Positions 1 through 50,529 of a stretch of DNA of 64,000 nt are shown one piece after another. Origin of the DNA: Ecdyonurus torrentis. Its lineage: Eukaryota; Arthropoda; Insecta; Ephemeroptera; Heptageniidae. The position numbers and the translations under genes were made by a program. Position 1 is the first letter of the stretch. The number at the start of each line of letters is the position of its first letter. The stretch lies in the NCBI GenBank assembly GCA_949318235.1, contig OX439132.1, positions 20,228,217 through 20,292,216 on the forward strand, given 5' to 3'. Under the pieces are notes generated by a model. That model had not been told where the DNA came from. It saw nothing but the letters and a program-made list of their open reading frames with translations, and ran no database searches.

Positions 1-3000
1 CATGAAATTGATAAACTGCATGATGATGAATTATTTATTAATATTTAGAAATAAGCACAGAGTTTTGTTTGTTAAATTATAAATTTAAAGTTGTATTGAA
101 CATTTAATAAATCTTTTAAATGGCACTCGTATAACATTTTATGTTAGAATTAAAAAAAAAAGTGCTTAATTTTTATACTTTATTGCTTTATCATGCAACC
201 ATTGTGATCGACTGCCAATAAAAAGAATTGAAATTATAAAAATGAAAAATAAATTTATGCAAATTAAATATAATACAAAATATTATACATAGTTTCAAAA
301 TTGCTTATTTTTCAAAATAAAGCATTATAATATATTTTGCATTACAAAACAAGACTCCGTAGAGACGATGGTATTTTGTTTATTGTTTATTTTTCTCTTA
401 ACAGCATAATATATATTTTGAAATTATTTTATATAATAGCAATAAGTATTAAGTCACTTAAAAAAGGCGCAATACAACAAAAAGTATATTTATAAAAAAT
501 CTGATGTCATATTTTTACAATACGTTTTTATAATATCAGAATTATTGTGTATGGGGGTCTAGCAAAATAGATTTCAATATTATCATTATTATATACGTTT
601 TTTTTCATTTTGAGGACTATTATATTTATAACAACGATTTTCTTAATAACAAAAATGTTAAGACAATTTATAAGAGCTCAATTTATTATGTATAATCTGT
701 ATTATCAGAGGAAACCATATCGCAATAAGAAATCAGAGTGGGTATTGGTACTTTTTTTTTTTTTCTCTCGAAATAAAAATAATTATCATGTAACAGTTTC
801 ATGCATGAAACCAACTGTACACCAACTGACAATAATACTTACTTTTCAAATTAGATTTCTTTTAAAGAAGATAGAAACAAGACATATTTATAAACAAAGA
901 ATCAGAACAGATTTTTACAACACAATAGTAATGTGAATTGTAAATAAATTAAGCTCAAATAAATTGAAATAAAATATTTTTGTATTCTAAGCTTCTAATT
1001 ATCAATACGTTTTGAGAAGAAGAAGTTTATCAATCATCTAGATTTTGACGCTAATGGGGATGAGAGCTGAGAGCACAATTATTACTCTATATAATATACT
1101 TTAATTAATAATATTATATTGTATTTTAGTAATTAGATGCTTATTGCCAACTTTTTAGGGAGAAAAATTAAAGTGGACTTAAATTGACTCTTAGGATATT
1201 TAATAATTTTTATTTATATGTTAGATTTAATGCACAAATATTGCATTTCTCTTTTAATAAAAAATATTTTAATATATCTTTAATGACCAGTTTGCATGGA
1301 GCAATATTTGCATTGTGCAATTTACTTGATTCATTGTCATTTTAATAGTTTTGAATGGAGATTTTATGCAATTAAATTTAATTGCATGAATATTTTAAAT
1401 TCAATTTAAATATAAATTGAAAATATTGCACCATGTGAAATATGACTATACGATTTATATTTTTTAATTACTTTCAGTTTGCAGCATTAATTTAAATGTA
1501 TATTTTTTTAAATCAACTTAACAACTGGAAAAAAAACTGTATTTTTTTATATTATTACTATATATGAAACAAAATCGTAATAATACACATACTGTATAAC
1601 TCAAGAAACCTTTATTTGCATTTTAAGTCCACTTGTAGGCAAAGACAAAGAGAAGGGGTAAGAGATCTCAAAAAGATTTCTAAAATGGACGTAACAGTGA
1701 CTTCAAAAGATGGTCACATCTAAATATACAAGTATAGTGGAAATTATCAAGAGATTATTTGAAATATTTTTTTTTAATTATTAATTAATTAATAGATGGA
1801 CTCTTTGTCTTAATTATTGTATCAATTTTCTTTATTATTTGAATCTAAAAATTAAAATTTGAGCAACTAATTTTTTCCTTCTTTGTTATTGTTATATGTA
1901 TATATATATATATATACTTTTTTTTATCGTGAGCTTTTCTTTCGTAATTCGGGTTTAATTATTTTTATTTTGAGTCCATCATAATAGCTAATTAGGACGA
2001 AAAAGAGCTGCAATCGGGATTTTTTGCGTTGACTTCTATATATATATACCTACAATTACTAAAAATGTTAGCATCTAAAAATTTAACACATTTTCTAAAT
2101 ACATTTTATCTCTATTCCATAAAATTAACATATTTTTCTGATACACATACCTATATAATTATCTTTGTTATTATTAATATTATTTTTAATTATTTATTTT
2201 TTAGCTTTTACTTCGTTTTAAAACATTTACTTAATAAATAATTATACAAGCAGAAATAAATATTTAAATTATAATAATTACAAAAATACATTTCCCTATG
2301 CTTATAATTAATATTTTCTGATATGAAATTATAACATATAATATGCAATGCTATATAAGTATATAAATTAAATTTCATTGTGATACAGGTTCACTAAATG
2401 ATTAGATAAAGCATTGATTATTTTTATAATTTTGAAAAAAATCAGATAATTTACAGAGTCTAACAATGAAATATTTGAGCTGTTGAGGTGCTGTTCATTT
2501 AGGTACATATATGTATAGTTAGTTCACTTAATATTAAAGTCTATAGTATTTTATTTTTATAATATACTTATTTAATTTTAATAAAATTATGTCAATTTAT
2601 GTTATACACCATGTACACTTGCAAGTGTGTTTAGTGAATAAAATAAAATAAATAAATAATAATAATAATGTACTTATTATGATTATAATAAAGTAAATAA
2701 TAATAAAATTGATAATAGTAAGTTACTGACTATTGTTATTAATATGCAACACATTATGGTGCAATAAATATAACAATAGTATAAACAAAGCTCAAATATT
2801 TCACTGTATCACTTACTTTGCAAGTTCTTAATGTTTTTGCCCCGTGCAACAGCTACTTTAAATCATAATTTATAATTAAAATTCCATATAAACTTAATCA
2901 AATATATTTTAAAAGTGTATATAATAAAAAATAAACTAATATTATGATTAACATATTATGATGATAATCATATTTTATGATCTTCTTTTAATTAGTTATT

Positions 3001-4325
3001 TATCAAAATAATCACTGCTTTATCTTCATTTGAGATATGGAAATAGAAATTTATAAATGAAATATTCATCTATAGTATTATCTAAAGATGAATTAAGTGG
3101 AATGATAAAAAATATAAATATATAGCACCCTAATAATTTCTATACAAAAGTTTAACAATATTAGGATTAGTACCATGACAATAAAAACAATGTGAGAGTT
3201 GGGGGGGGGGGGGGGGGAGTAACTATATGCTCAAGAAAAACAAATGTTTTTATCTTGTTCTTATTATAGCCTGCATTATAAAATCTAAAATACTGTTCGG
3301 TACTTCTGTCATTTTATTTCATTTTCTGCTTAAAATTAGGGCATCTCTTTTCTTATTATATTTTTTTTTTGCTTCATTTAATTTTTTTAATGAAAGGAAT
3401 AAAATGTCATTCATATAGCGATATTTTGGCAACGATGTTTTAATTTGAAAGTTGCAGTAGTTAAATGGTGTATTTAAAAAGGAAAATCATTTATCTATAT
3501 GAGTTTATTAATTAATTTCTGAATAAATGATTGTATTTTATGAGATTCGAAGTATAATGGTTTCTCTCTTGCTTTTGTTATGTTAAGCACTTCTTACGTA
3601 AGTACTTTGTGCATTATTAAAAAAGAATTGGATATTTTCCACAGCAAAAGCAATACGTCATATATTTTGACTAAAAAAAAAAAAAAAGCTTCTTAATTAA
3701 AAAATAAATCATAGTAAAAATAGTAAATAATTGATAAGTAATAATAATAATTAATTATAAATCATTTTACTAGTAGTAATAAAAATGATGAAATAAAAAC
3801 TATACGTATATAAAATAATTGCGTCTAATCTTTTAAAGATTGTCAAGTTTTTAAAAGTTAACAAATTATAGAATGAATTGTGTATATTTTTTTAAATGTA
3901 ATATGCATGTATATATGTGCACTTACTTACATTTCATAACTTGAACCAATCGAGTTATTAAATAGTTCTTCGAATCACACAAAAATTTTGGCAACACCAG
4001 ATACACCAATTACTGTCATTATTACTCTCTTTTTTTCAATTTTTTTAAATATATTTTTTTATAAAATATTCTTCCCATCTAACAGTATAGCCTATAATGT
4101 TTCAATGCGTCTACTTTTCGATTCTTGTATAAATTTTATAATTTATCTACAAACTTTTGCTATTTATAATTATCGAAATAAAATATTTTCGGAGTTTTTT
4201 TTTCACGTTATAATGGGAATGTTGATAGGGATTTTTTTTTCACGATGTTATTAGTGGAAGGGAATGGAGGTTGATTTTGAGCAAGGGAAAATTCTGTGGG
4301 GGAATTTTTAAGGGTATGGGGTCGC
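1..4325. other. AT-rich intergenic region without a gene
   Basis: No exon with acceptor, donor and protein-like composition was found on either strand. Open frames here (for example near 610-936, 2029-2241 and 3988-4254) are AT-driven. It contains a G run at 3198-3217 and short A/T runs. It may include the 3' UTR of the RING gene at its right end. Confidence 0.6.
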
Positions 4326-39664
<35,339 letters not shown>

Positions 39665-39699
39665 CTTGATTAATGTACTGTTTGATTTTCGTATAATTT

Positions 39700-39905
39700 A
39701 AATTATTATTGCGGGGGGCGCAACCGCCCGCTTGGCCGGTCGTGTGTTTTACCCACGACCCCTCTCTCTTTCTCTTGTACTGTTCACTCAGTGGCTGGAG
39801 ACAACCTACTGCCCGCTTGCCTGCCTTCGCGTCCTTCCGCACCACCGGGGGTCGGGGGTTGAGGGACGAGGAGGGGTACCAGCCGCCGCGCACGCTCCCC
39901 TAGTT
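39700..39905 (-). promoter_or_regulatory. GC-rich putative promoter and 5' UTR of the RING gene
   Basis: Directly upstream of the start codon at 39664, the base composition changes from AT-rich to GC- and CpG-rich for about 200 bp. It contains GGGGGGCGC, several GCCCGC/GCCGCC words and a polypyrimidine tract. No TATA box stands out. The position and composition fit a housekeeping-type promoter with the first UTR. Open frames on the plus strand here look like shadows. The transcription start cannot be placed from sequence alone. Confidence 0.5.
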
Positions 39906-42629
39906 ACATCGATTCTCGTTCTCTCTCAACATCTCTCTCTTTCTCTCTCTCTCTCTCCAACATTTTGTTACAGATCCTTATCACTAAAAATTGATCACTC
40001 GGATTACCATTTCTATCCAAATGTCAGATAAAACTATATTTTGTGCTTGATAGCACGTTTTTAGCATCCAAAACTAAGTTTATCTGAAAAAAATGGAGAT
40101 ACTCAAACTACAGTATTTTAATCCATTATTATCTGAATTGTTTCATTTCGTCTACATAAAGCTGGGTTTTCTAGCTTTACAAATACATGTAAACAGCACT
40201 TTTAAAGTACTAAAGTCGTTTAATTTTTACAATCACCAAAATAAAAACAGATTATTTTAATAATTCAACCTTTTTACCCTGAAAAATATGAATACGTTAT
40301 AATTATTCTAACCCGGTGTCAGTAGTACCTATTTATTTCAACATAATTTATGATATAAATTATACTCAACGTAACAATTGTAATGTACAGCATAATTATT
40401 TATGCGATTCCTGTAAGACAGCAACAACATGCTATATGACATAAATGCTGCATCTGTTACGTAATTTATTTTATCCGTGTACTAATACTGACAGCTTATC
40501 TCTATAACTGCTAAAAAATAAACTTGAATTATAATTTTCAAATCTATGTTATGTATACTTTTGAAATGCTATTTAAGTATTCCAAAACCTAAAAGTATCC
40601 TGCAGTATAGGCAACCAGTTGGGTACATCTACCGTGCGGGTTGCATAGCACTGATCTCTGCAGGCGATCCAACTAGCGGACTACAGTGTAACCGTGCTCT
40701 AAGCAGCAAGTTATTATATTAATTTAAATATATTATTAAAACTGTAACAGAGTTCATTAATATATTAATGAACAATGAATGAATATATTTGAATTATGTT
40801 TTGTAAAACCATTTCAAATGTGTAGAGTAATATCTTAATGAAGAATAGCGTTTGTTGAATGTAATTTGATTGTATCTTTTTTATTATTATTTTTTAATAA
40901 TTATGATGATAAATCAACTTTTCCCCTTTTGGCTGAAGTTATATTACTTAAACCCAAACATGTATAAATTACATGATGTATTTTTTTTTTTTTTTGCAAT
41001 AAAAGCTATTTTGAATTGAACTTATAATAATAAAACAATTTAAAAAATATTAAAGAAACAATGTGTAATAATAAATGGGTTCTATGTTTACTACGGCATG
41101 TAGCATTTATTATAATATTTATGATAATTACAATAACAAAAAAAAATCTTTTGGCTGACTTTGCTATAAAGAGGTATTACTAAAACCAAAGTTATGTAAT
41201 TTATATGTTTTTCTTTTTTTCTTTTTTGAAATACAGCCTTTTTTAATTGAATTTAATTGAACGGATTAAAAAAAATAAAATCTGGATATTGATCCTGCAG
41301 CCTGAATTTTGGAATAAGATAGAAGAAGACCTATGAAGACTTTGATGTGACCAAAAAATCCTTATCTACCCCATGTCACGGGAAGAGACAGTGCTAAAGA
41401 GGGTGGTTCAGTGCCATTCTTTCGATAAAAATTCCTCTTTCGCTCCCTCAAACACCCCAAAAATTTAGTTTCATTTCATTTTTACTTTCATTTTTGGAAA
41501 GTATATTTTTATGGGGTAGAAGAGGGGAAGGGGCTATAACGAATCTGAAAGTTTGAATGTTTGGATTTGGAATACTGCGAGTGAACAAATAACTTTCTAA
41601 GACTTATTTTTTAATATAGTTAATTTTAAAGATCTTAAGTACTGATTTTGTATTTTATTCTTGTTTTTTTATTAATAACATAAAAATAAACCATTTTATA
41701 ATTAATAATATTAATTATGAGATTAAATTTTTAACAAGAAAGTTAGTAAACCAAAACTTTAAAATATAATTTAGTTTTGATTGATGATAGATAGATGCAA
41801 TTTATGTTATTCTTACTGACATATTCTTGACTTCTAACTCCGTTCAAAATAACAAAATGTGGATAGCAGGAAAACACATAAACACTGGATGCAATATAAT
41901 ATATCATGCGTGAAATTTTATTGCTTTTTCTAGAAATTTCGATATAATATTTTTATATTTTCAACATAAAAAACTGTATTATTTAAGAGACACAAAAACT
42001 TACAACTTAAATAAACTAAATCGGGAGGTAATCTATTAAAGATTTTTAATATATTATTGATGTTGCATAAACTTGTTTCAAACCTTCATTATATCCTTTA
42101 TCTTCTATCCTATATACTTCTTATAATTTATCAATAAAGTTTTATATATTAAAAAAAAAAATAATAAACCAATTGACATGTGTTATGTAAATTTAAGATA
42201 TAAGTGCATACATATTAAATATAGCTTTGGTGACCTCATTTACTATTTGACTATTTTCTTTGCCTTTTTTTTTTTAACAGACTATCTTTGAAACATTAAC
42301 TTTTACAACGCTTGCTCTTTAATTAGATCGAGTTTATTAAATAGAAGATGACAGTGTGTTTACGTAGCAACGAAAATTCTATTTTACGCTCAATTACAGT
42401 TTATGATTGAGCTGCTTAATGTCAGCTCAAATTTTCTCGCGGCACCGCCGTTCCCCTGCTAACGTTACGTTTGCTATATTTATTACAAGAGTTGAATTCA
42501 AAATTAACCATCGTAACTTCAAACATATAATGTGAAGTATTCATTGAACGTTTGGAAGACATGTATCGGTTGATTTCTAATTTATTAAAATTATTGCTGA
42601 TTAAGTAAAACAACAAATGCATACTATTG

Positions 42630-42943
42630 CAATAGACGCATGCATGAAAAAGCGCAGTGATGTGCTTCGACGCCATACTGGAGCAATGATAACATTGCTC
42701 AGCATAGGATAGACGTTGTTTTACATTTTATTTGGTAAATTGGGTAATTTTTTTTTCTTCTTGCATATACTTGAAATTGAAAACATTATTCAACCTATTA
42801 ACAGTATAAATGCTCTCAAAAAATTTGCTAACGTAAGAATTTTTTTTTAACTGGAAAAATGAGTCATTTACCCATACCGGCCCGTGTTGTTTAGTGTTCA
42901 CATATGGCGTCAACTTTTTTATATAAATGAAAACACCCTATTG
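42630..42943. mobile_element. Inverted-repeat element family C, copy 1 (about 314 bp)
   Basis: The ends CAATAGACGCATGCATGAAA and, inverted, CAATAGGGTGTTTTCATTTA match imperfectly, and GACGCCATACTGG is mirrored by GACGCCATATG at the other end. The body (ACATTGCTCAGCATAGGA, AATGCTCTCAAAAA) is shared with the copy at 52806-53114. No coding capacity. Confidence 0.7.
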
Positions 42944-44133
42944 CAAGAGTAACAAAATTAACATTTTTTTGTCTAACGCAACTGTTATAAATTTTTCTTT
43001 TTTTAAAAACGATTATTTTAGCTTAAACATTAGCTACAAAAATTCTTCTCTGTAGTCTCATGGAAATATTTTAGTACATACGGTTAAAAATATAAAATAT
43101 TTTTATATGAATAAACAGTACTAGATTTTTTTTCCTGAATACCATTTAAAAAGAAGGGAGAAGCATAGAAAACAAATAATAATCATGGAAGTGTTTACAG
43201 TTCATTGAAAATTCATAACAAAATAATTATTATTTGTGAGCAACTCTCACACAAAGACGTTCTTTGTTTATTTTGTTACGACATTAGTGTACGGTTTAAT
43301 AATTTCAATGGTACACGTGCAGAAAATCTTAACTGTATTTTATCTTGTTCCCATGGTAACACAGCCCCCGCAATTTTGTTTATATCTAAATTTAGCTTCA
43401 TAATTCTCTATATAGTTACGCATTCTGATTTTTTGAAAAAGGTGGAGTGTGAAACGTATAAGCATCACGTAATATTAATAAATAAGTACCTTCCTCTTTT
43501 TTTTTCTCTCTCTCTTCTAAAATGAAAATGAACTTCACAACATTTTAAAAGGTTTCCTTGTATACTTTTTCCTTATGTTCTTTAATAAGAAAAGTTTTTC
43601 TATATTACCAACTGTAGATTTTTATCTTCTTGCTAAAAATAAAAAAATATATATAAGGCTTATTTCCTGCTTCTTCTTCCGTTTCTTGGTTTTATTTTCA
43701 TTTTTTTCCTTTCGCAGTCAAAATGAACTTGTTTAGATCCTACAGTAAAAAAATTATTACATAAATATTGTTAAAAACTTTTTAAATGCTAATTAGTAAT
43801 TAAGTAATAATTAAATAGCTATATAATTTTTTTATGTGTTGTATTATATAAACTATAAACATTTTGTAAAAGGCACTGTGAAATATAACTTTCACATTAT
43901 TAAGAATTTCAATGTTTTAGGCCTATAATCATGCACCATTTTAGCATCAAGAATTATTAAACTTTATATAACGCTATTTTTTTAACATGAATTTTAAGTA
44001 TTTAGTCAACTAATAAAACGTTAACTATTAATTTCCTGTGAACATATTAAATTTAAATCTTACGCATGTAGACCCTCGATCAGTTTCTAAAAGTTTATTA
44101 TTTCTCATCCAATTTCCAGATTTGTAAGAATAT

Positions 44134-44169
<36 letters not shown>

Positions 44170-46633
44170 CGAAAGTGGCAAAAACCGCATCTTTTTATGA
44201 CATAATTTATTTTTATTTATTATTATTTTTTTTTATTATCATTAACACAGAATACATAATACAGTATATCCAAGCAAGGCAACGCCTTATCGGTTGGTTC
44301 AAACATAAAGAAAAAAGTTTGTGGTTTTATATTATTAGAACATCTTTTCTTATATATTTAATTATTTTTTTTTAATTAATATTATTTTTTTTTAGAATAT
44401 TCATCAATATTCAATAAAATATGAGAAACAAAGATAAACAAGATAATCAAGACAAAGAAAAAATAAAAATGAACACGACAAATTCGGAGTTTTTTTTTTT
44501 TTTTTTTAATACAACAGTATTATTTGAAAATTTTCTAAATTTAAAGCACCTAATTTTTAAATCTTACTTTTAGTAAAATAACCAGCAATTATAAATCATG
44601 AAATTATAATTTAGAAATATAACATTATGGGACTGATTTTGTTTTTAATAAAATTAATTGACTCTAACTTGTTTTCAATTGATATCACAAAATAATAAAC
44701 ATCATAATGACGTGACTAGTGATGTGCTAATGAGCTGTCAATTTTTACGTCATGCATTAACATACTGTTTGCCGCCTGTCTATTTTCTCGCCCACGTAAC
44801 TTCCGGACTAACCTGCGTAGAGATTCTCATTACTCCCACGCTCACTTTCAGCAAGACTAAATTTAGACACAAAGCAACCCACAGACTCGTTTTAGTTGAC
44901 GAAATTTTATAAAATAATAATAATAATAATAAAAACTCTGGCTTCATAAAATTGTCTTTTTTTTTGTATTGAATGAAGTTTTTCAAATCACTATTTTATA
45001 ATGTTGGATAAAATAATAGTTAATAATGTTGACTAGCTATTATAAGTCCATGTTTGATATTCTAGATTTGAATCCCACTTATACACGCATTTTATTTCTT
45101 TTCTTTTTTTGTGAATGATTAATTAATGTTTATTTTTATATCTTCTTTTTTATATAACACGTGCACCACTAGGCTCTTCTTGAGACAAGATGACGTGCGA
45201 GTCATCAGCACCATTTATATTAATATTCAAATTAACCCCAAAAGTACAAGAAGTCAAAGAAGAGGAAAAGCAAATTCGTGTGTATGTGTAAATAGTAAAA
45301 ATGTACATTATTAAAATCAAATTTATAATTTCTGATTCATTTAGTTTTTACCTATAACAACTGTTATTAAAATAATTAAAAATTCAGTGCTAAAATTACA
45401 TTAATAATAATATATTAACCGTATTTTCCAGCCTTTAGTATATTATATTTTATTATTATTGTTATTAAATATTATGATTGTAAACGTAAACATTTGAGAT
45501 TTTTTAATTAAAATTTTGCATTATTTATCACTCATTTTAATTATTATTTTTAAAATCAGTCATATGTAAAAATGAGGATCTAAAAATATAATATGAACAA
45601 TGGAATAATTATTTCTTTTTCACCGCTTTAATCAAACATAAAACATTGTTAAAAATATTTGAAACAATGATTTTTTTTCACTTTCGTCTTTTGTTTTAAA
45701 ATAATATACTATTGTTTTGATAATGAAAAAGTTTTACACTCTATTTGTGTATTATAATTAAAATAGTGTATATATTGTTCTATAAAATTGACCTTTTGTT
45801 TTTAATTAATTATTACTTCACTACTAATATCATACCTAGTTATTTTCAAATATCACAGTTGATTAAAAATTATACTTTAATTTTTAAATGAATCTGAACG
45901 TTGTTGTGCTTTTTATTTTAAAATTAGTTACATTTTAGGTGAAACAAAATACAAGAATTATTATAGGTAATTTAAATAATAAAATAATATGACTTTTAAA
46001 AAACCTGTTATACATTACACATATAATTAGAAACTTAGTTAAAAAATAAATAACAACCTTAAATTTGATTTTGCAAAACCGATTTGCATAATATTCAAAT
46101 TGGAATTTTATTAAATGATTTCTTGTTGCAATATTCTACTGAAAAAAATGGCACAGATATGAAAACTAGTCAAAAGATTAATGAGGATATACGCAACACA
46201 CACACGCATCAATATTACTTGTCCGACAAATTGCATAACCTATAGGATGTGATGATTTTTAAGATTATGATACGCAGACGCAAGTTTATCCTTCGTATAC
46301 ACTTCTAGATGTTTTGCGTGAATTTAATTTGACATAGTGTTCATACAGATAGAAATAATAATATTTTATAAATAATAATCTTATAAATTTTTTTGGACAG
46401 TTGTCAATGTCTGCTATATTAATTAAGCAGAAAATGAAACAAAGAAATGTAAAATCAAATTAATTAAAGGTAAAATAAAATGTTATTCCATGTTACGTAT
46501 ATCCCGATTCAAGATTTTACATATTGTTTTTGAGAAAAATTTTAGTGAAGTATTATTTTGAAGATTTTAAGTGCAGGTATTTGAGGTGGACCAGATTGCA
46601 TGAGCCGCCGGGTGATGCAGATACGATCAGCTA

Positions 46634-46685
46634 TGACGTCAGAGAATGTGGCATGACGTCACTATGACGTCACTGTACCAATTGG
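46634..46685. promoter_or_regulatory. Cluster of three CRE palindromes and CCAATTGG
   Basis: TGACGTCA occurs at 46634-46641, 46654-46661 and 46665-46672, each preceded by TA or CA, followed by CCAATTGG at 46678-46685. The surrounding 100 bp are less AT-rich than the flanks, and a CT tract begins 44 bp further on. CREB/ATF binding is inferred from sequence. No gene starts next to it. Confidence 0.45.
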
Positions 46686-46726
46686 CTCGATCAATACAAT
46701 CTCTATAGTATGGTTCTCGTCGTCGT

Positions 46727-46728
<2 letters not shown>

Positions 46729-46818
<90 letters not shown>

Positions 46819-46828
46819 CCTCCCTCCC
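46729..46828. repeat. (CT)n-(CTCC)n microsatellite
   Basis: About 42 CT units, then three or four TCCC units. Confidence 0.95.
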
Positions 46829-47045
46829 AGCATGCCTCTATCGTGTAACACACGAATACAAATGCTCCAGTTGAGGATGCTGTAGGTGACCATCATCTCT
46901 GAACAAACATAATTATAAGCCTTTGAGTCTACTTGTAATTACATACCTCTCTCCTTATAATGTCCTCATAATATACTGTACGTGTTAAAATTTTTATAGG
47001 TGCTCCTTGTATTCTGAAAAAAAGAAAGAAATAAAACAGAGCAAA

Positions 47046-47050
47046 GGAGA

Positions 47051-47084
<34 letters not shown>

Positions 47085-47099
47085 AAGAGAGAGAGAGAA
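47046..47099. repeat. Imperfect (GA)n microsatellite
   Basis: GA units interrupted by regularly spaced AAAG. Confidence 0.85.
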
Positions 47100-47787
47100 G
47101 CCCAACATACACAAACACAATAATAATTCAGCTCATGTAAAATTGTGTATTCATTGAACTTTCCATCTTCAAGTGTTAAATTTTAAATGTTTTATAAAAA
47201 AAATAAGAATACTTAAAAAATAATGTATGCCAATTAATATATTTTAAAAATCTTGATGAAATCTTGAGAATTAATTACACTTCAATTTAATTTATCTTGA
47301 TCTCAGGCCATCTATATAAATAAATATTATCAAATTATACAAATTTATTTCCATGTTTATTAAAAATCAGATCGTTTTAGGAATTATAATTGCTGTACTG
47401 TGAAAAAAACATAATCCTAGCATTGTTTATTAAACCGCATGTATCATGGCATGATCGTTATTTCTTCATATTGAGATATACGATAGTTGGTTCAAGCAGG
47501 TTTATTTTTTATATACAGTAAGAACACAACATATGGGATAAAACAAAAATGCACAAATTCGAACCCCACTTAGAGGTTACATTGATTGTAAAGCTGCGAA
47601 TCAATTTACTTAACGTCACCTAACGTTAAATTACAAGAAAATCTCTTCAAACTTTTGAGTCTCAACCTCAGCCACGATCAATCAATCGTGAATTACTTTT
47701 CCTTATATTTACGGTTAAAGTTGTGAATTATTTCATAAAGATTAGCCTATATATGTATAATATAGTCAATACTAAGGTTTTGTTCTT

Positions 47788-47913
<126 letters not shown>

Positions 47914-49140
47914 ATTTAACTCTAAAAGTGACTATAAAAGTGATGCCGGATGCGCAATTACATTTTATTTAAATAAAATTCAATATCATATTTTGGACAT
48001 TTTCAACACATACCCATTTTTTTATGATTTAAAATCAAATTCTTATCTCATAATACTCCATACTTATTCTCAATACGTCCGTGAGAATAAATCATAGAAG
48101 TTAATTTTACACACATATATGATATATAAAAAGTTATATTTAAAATATCTCCTGAATTATACATTACAGCGCATTACTATGAACTTGCGTAGCTATATTT
48201 ATAACCTATAACAACAATTTCTATATTTTAATATTTAAAATACACGTGCAATAATTTTATAAATATACGTACGATTTTATATTTACACTATATCAAATAT
48301 TCATGAAATTATGTTTTTATACAGTATATATAAAGGATCTGAGATATTTAATATTTAAAAAGATTTCATATATTTTAATAATATTCATATATAGATATGA
48401 ACTGTAATTCAAATTTTATACGTTCAAGTAAGCATAATAAAGTCATAATTACAAAGAAACCATAAAGTGAAAGAAATTTAAATACGAATTTCAAGAAAAT
48501 TTTGATAATATGGACAAAATTTACTATAAAATTTATTGTAAATTAAATCTAATTTATCTCTAAAATCTTATATATTTATAATTTTTTATTTAAATTTCTT
48601 TTTGAATTTTTGTAAAGGTAAAGAATTTATATATAGGCCTACAGCGACCTTCGGCATGTTGCATTAAACGAAAGCTTTAAATTAATGAAGATAAAACTAT
48701 CAGCAAAGAAAGTAATATTTTAATAATTTTATTATCAATTCATAATAAAGATAGATGTATCTGAAACATTATTTTACAGATTATTTTTAGTAACATGAAA
48801 AAGTAAGCTTTTCCTATTACATATTTAAAATTTTAAAAATTAATTATAAATTAAATTACACATGAAATGCACGTAAAAATGATTTCAATTAATGACAATA
48901 TTAATATTTTGCATAAATTATATTAGGTTTAGAGAGTTTTAAAAACGTGGGATGTATTTTGAAACCATGTGAGGTATTACTATAAAGAACAAAATTACAT
49001 TTTGCTAGACGGAAATAAGATTCTTTGCTCTATAACTTTATAAAAAAAAAAGAAGTAATAAATGTAACATCAATCAAAAAGTTTTTTTACCTTTTGCTTT
49101 ATGTATATATATATATACTATTGAAGTCTTAACGTTATTC

Positions 49141-49171
<31 letters not shown>

Positions 49172-50511
49172 CTGAAGCAAGAAGTGATGTTAAATAGGGT
49201 AATATAATTTTCAACACAAGAAGACCCTTTCTCGTCTTGTATAAGATTATTAAAATTAAAAGCTTTTTGTCAGAACCACGCCCACATCAAAATTTAATAA
49301 GAATCTATTAACTGTCAATAAAACGAAGGTAAAATTAAGTGAAGCAAGAAGGATATGAATTAAAAGAAAACATCAAATAAGCCTAAAAAATAATTTTTCA
49401 GTGATTTAGTAGACGCAGAAGATGCTCTAAAAATATATAAGAATACAGGCTTTCGCCAAATTAATAGGCTTTCTTATTTTATGAGCTTAAAAAATTATAT
49501 GAAAATAATTCCTGAAATAAAGCCTTAACTGTTTTACGTATTTAGTTTGTTTTTTTCTTAGTATAATGTGTAAATTTTAGGTTTAGAAGTCCATACAAAT
49601 TTGCCACCTTTCATAAAATAAATAAATATTCAATATTTTAATTTAGTTCCTTATTTTTTTAAAAAAATTGGAAAAATATTCTGATACTAAAATGTGTTTT
49701 AAAATCACTATTTTATCATTTTATCTGAAATTGAAACAAATGAGATTGCGCAGTCAGTCGAATTATTTTTTCACAAATAACTTCAAATCAGAATGAAATT
49801 AGATTTTGATGAAATTCATTGTTTCTTATATATAAAGAAAAAGTCGACAGTTTCCTACGCATAAAGTTGTTAACTTTTTTTTCTTTTTGATTGGTGAAAT
49901 ATTTGAAATTGGATAGAAAAGCAATTTATGCTTCTTTGCTTTGCGTGGTGGATAGAAATTTGAATCTCACGTCAAGACAAATCTTGTAGCGTCAGATTTG
50001 CGTGTAGAATTTTCAAAGTTTTAAAGCAAAGATATTTTTTATTCCTCCAATCCATTCTTATACAACATGCCACATACATTTACTTTGAAATGAGAGGCAT
50101 TTATGCAAAACTATAAGAATAATATACCATATTTTAATCGTTAAATTATTGGAAAATGATAATATATTCGATCAATACGATTTTTAAAATAAGAAATAGA
50201 TCAAAAATGCAACAAATTTGAAGAAAAAAAAAGTAAATAAATTTTGCTATGGAACAAAGTATAATAATTTCATAACAACACTATAATATTATATTGTTTA
50301 ATTATTATTATTTTTTGTTTGTTATTTTTTTAATGTGATAAGATAAGAACTTTGTCGTTATCTTTTTCTCTGTGATATAAAATGCACTTTTCCACATTCA
50401 AATTTAACTTTGTCAAATTTTAAATCGTTGATCATCGAATACGTATAAACCACCAAAAGCGTGCTCCAAGTGCTACGCCTGGCACAAACTTGCAGACATG
50501 TCCAAGACTAC

Positions 50512-50529
50512 TGACGTCATGTGACGTCA
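50512..50529. promoter_or_regulatory. Pair of CRE palindromes in a GC-richer patch
   Basis: TGACGTCA occurs at 50512-50519 and 50522-50529, 10 bp apart centre to centre, followed by CGCACGCGAAC and a TGACGTGA half-match further on. The patch at 50450-50620 is GC-richer than its surroundings and may be an enhancer or promoter. No exon was found nearby. Confidence 0.4.

Noticed and set aside
39709..40031. Open frames on the plus strand at the GC-rich patch
   Set aside because: GC-rich shadow of the RING promoter and UTR plus a CT tract; no splice context.
44658..44986. Overlapping open frames near 44.8 kb on both strands
   Set aside because: The stretch is slightly less AT-rich, but neither frame has a domain, signal or splice-site pair that supports coding.
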